Position numbers and translations under genes: made by a program
In this document: piece by piece, positions 62,416 through 64,000 of the stretch
Layout: each line of letters starts with the position of its first letter
How positions within the stretch are numbered: position 1 is the first letter of the stretch
Notes under the pieces: model-generated
What the model saw: only the letters and a program-made list of their open reading frames with translations
What the model was told of the DNA's origin: nothing
Database searches by the model: none
From: Pegea sp. RAD2-039
Lineage: Eukaryota; Chordata; Thaliacea; Salpida; Salpidae
Assembly: GCA_034620365.1 (NCBI GenBank)
Contig: JAQGEQ010000048.1
Coordinates: 1,302,001 to 1,366,000 of the forward strand
Length of the DNA stretch: 64,000 nucleotides
Reading direction: 5' to 3'

Positions 62416-64000
62416 CTTAAAACTAAATTTAATTATATTAAATAATTTACAATACAAATAATAGATTTTTTATAAAATTTTCTAAGCCAACTATTTTAAT
62501 TGTTAATAAACAATTAGTATTATTAATGAATATATTATCATTTATTACAAGCTATCAATAAAACTTAATATAAAGTAACTTAACAAATTAGAAACATAGT
62601 AGAAAAATATAAAAATGTTTACTTAAATTTTGATTAAATTTTTCAAAAGCTGAGCAGATGCATCATTTTGCATGAGACTTTGGTATCAGAAAAATTGCTT
62701 CTACTTTATCAATTTTATTTAGTATTTCTGTAATTGCTACATTCTACCCACAAGTAAATATTTACATCGAAATAGGCTTAGACATATTGGGGAATTATTT
62801 ATTGTCTAACGAGATAAATTTCAAATTGTTCACAGATCTATGGTAAAAAGTTGCTTTAAATTCAATTATAATGTTTCTTGTTATTACTTGAGACTACTAA
62901 ATGATAAAAACGTCTTTTGATTATGATATAACTTTCATCCCTTTTTTAAAATGATTGAATGAAATACATGATACATTTTATAATACTATTTTTACATAAC
63001 TGGTGCATTTTTATCAATCTTTACTATATAAACTTGTTTCTATTTATTAAGTAAATTTTACGTGACTCAAATTTAGCCTTTGTGGTTGGATTTAAATCAA
63101 ACTCAATGAAGGAAAGTTAGTGTGATGAGTTATTTGTATAAATAAATCAAACTATAGATGTATTTTAATATAAAGTATTCAATGTTTAATATATCAAGTT
63201 ATAAAATAACTAAGAAGTCATCAAACACAATGGAAAAACTGGTAAAGTAATGTAAAAATGTAGGAGGTAATTACACCGGAATTAAAGGAAAAAATCCCAC
63301 GCTTTCTATTTTTTTGGATTGTGAAATTGTCGGGAACATTTAAATAATCAGATTTGACTGCAATTTCAATTAAACGTGAAATCTTATCCTAATGACGTAA
63401 TCACTTTTTATCTAGCTTCTTACTTTCGATGAAGCTATAAAACTTGAAGACAGTTTTCCTTTAAAGAACCTTTTTAGGTAGAAAGCAAAGAATTTTGATT
63501 TAGTGACCTTCATATAAACTGATTAAATAGATCTAATAAAAATTAAAGAGTCTATTAACTTTTAGAAATAAGAAATTTTAGATAAAAAAAGGTTTAATTA
63601 CATTTAAAAAGTGTTTTATGTTTTCAAATTAGTTTCTTAAAATTTTTCAGCTAATACTCACAAAAATAATTTATTAACTAAAAATATCAAATGTAAATTA
63701 ACTGAAACGATATATTCTAATAAATGGAAGAATAATTACAGCAGATAACTTTTCTATTATATTACAGGAAACCTTATGAACGCCTTTTCAATTGATTAAA
63801 ATGTAATTTTATGAAAATTTTGTTTTCACTTAATGCAGGAAGTTTGACTAAAAAGATTTTAAACGGCAAAAGTTCTGATTACAGTTTTTTATAGTAGTTA
63901 AAAGATACTTAATAAAATGATTTTTGATATTATTATTATTATTTAATAAGTTTACTAAGTAATAAATAATATTTTTTAGTTACTGTAAAATTCAAGCAAC
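62416..64000. other. Intergenic to window edge, no gene seen
   Basis: A+T-rich sequence upstream of the GDH-like gene. No exon, repeat family or RNA gene was recognised. Confidence 0.4.

Noticed and set aside
1-64000. CRISPR arrays, operons or bacterial contamination.
   Set aside because: No direct-repeat/spacer arrays. Spliceosomal introns occur in most genes across the window, and the gene content is animal.

Overview
The window is nuclear DNA from an invertebrate animal. It is very A+T-rich (about three quarters by eye). Genes are split by GT-AG introns that are mostly 50-600 bases long, a few near 42-55 bases. The gene set is animal: RPL38, RELCH, TSG101, NDUFA10, mitochondrial ribosomal protein mL65, sedoheptulokinase, an opsin-like receptor and GBA2. 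Two genes are patchily distributed in animals, a type II NADH dehydrogenase and an NADP-type glutamate dehydrogenase homologue. I cannot name the phylum. Cnidarians, tunicates and lophotrochozoans all remain possible.

Layout. 1-1.73 kb: RPL38 (minus, 3' end outside the window), with a probable TOP-type 5' UTR exon. 2.4-3.3 kb: a decayed LINE reverse transcriptase (minus). 4.9-11.1 kb: RELCH (minus, over 20 exons). 11.1-15.1 kb: intergenic DNA with three copies of a tRNA-derived SINE. 15.1-16.3 kb: intronless TSG101. 17.2-17.8 kb: another SINE copy and a second LINE fragment. 19.2-20.7 kb: NDUFA10. 22.9-25.7 kb: mL65 (MRPS30), ten exons. 27.2-28.4 kb: a small unrecognised minus-strand gene, head to head with the intronless NDH-2 gene (28.5-29.8 kb). 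30.6-32.9 kb: a five-exon gene for a 144-residue secreted protein of unknown family. 34.0-37.1 kb: sedoheptulokinase (SHPK) and a broken copy of two of its exons. 38.9-42.4 kb: a strongly diverged opsin (minus, six exons). 47.1-50.9 kb: a second 7TM receptor (plus, eight exons) with a lysine at the retinal-lysine position and a long Lys/Ser-rich tail. 53.9-59.4 kb: GBA2, 18 exons. 59.8-62.4 kb: an NADP-GDH homologue (minus, ten exons) that lacks both catalytic residues. 62.4-64 kb: nothing recognised.

Functions fall into mitochondrial energy metabolism and translation (NDUFA10, mL65, NDH-2), endosome/lysosome traffic (RELCH, TSG101), glycolipid and sugar metabolism (GBA2, SHPK) and sensory reception (the two receptors). 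There is no operon-like clustering. The most novel items are the divergently transcribed opsin-like pair with unusual signature motifs, the catalytically disarmed glutamate dehydrogenase, and the unknown secreted protein. Exon chains were assembled by hand. For most genes the summed exon length is an exact multiple of three with no internal stop, which supports the models; RELCH was not summed exactly, and its exons 7-17 are approximate.
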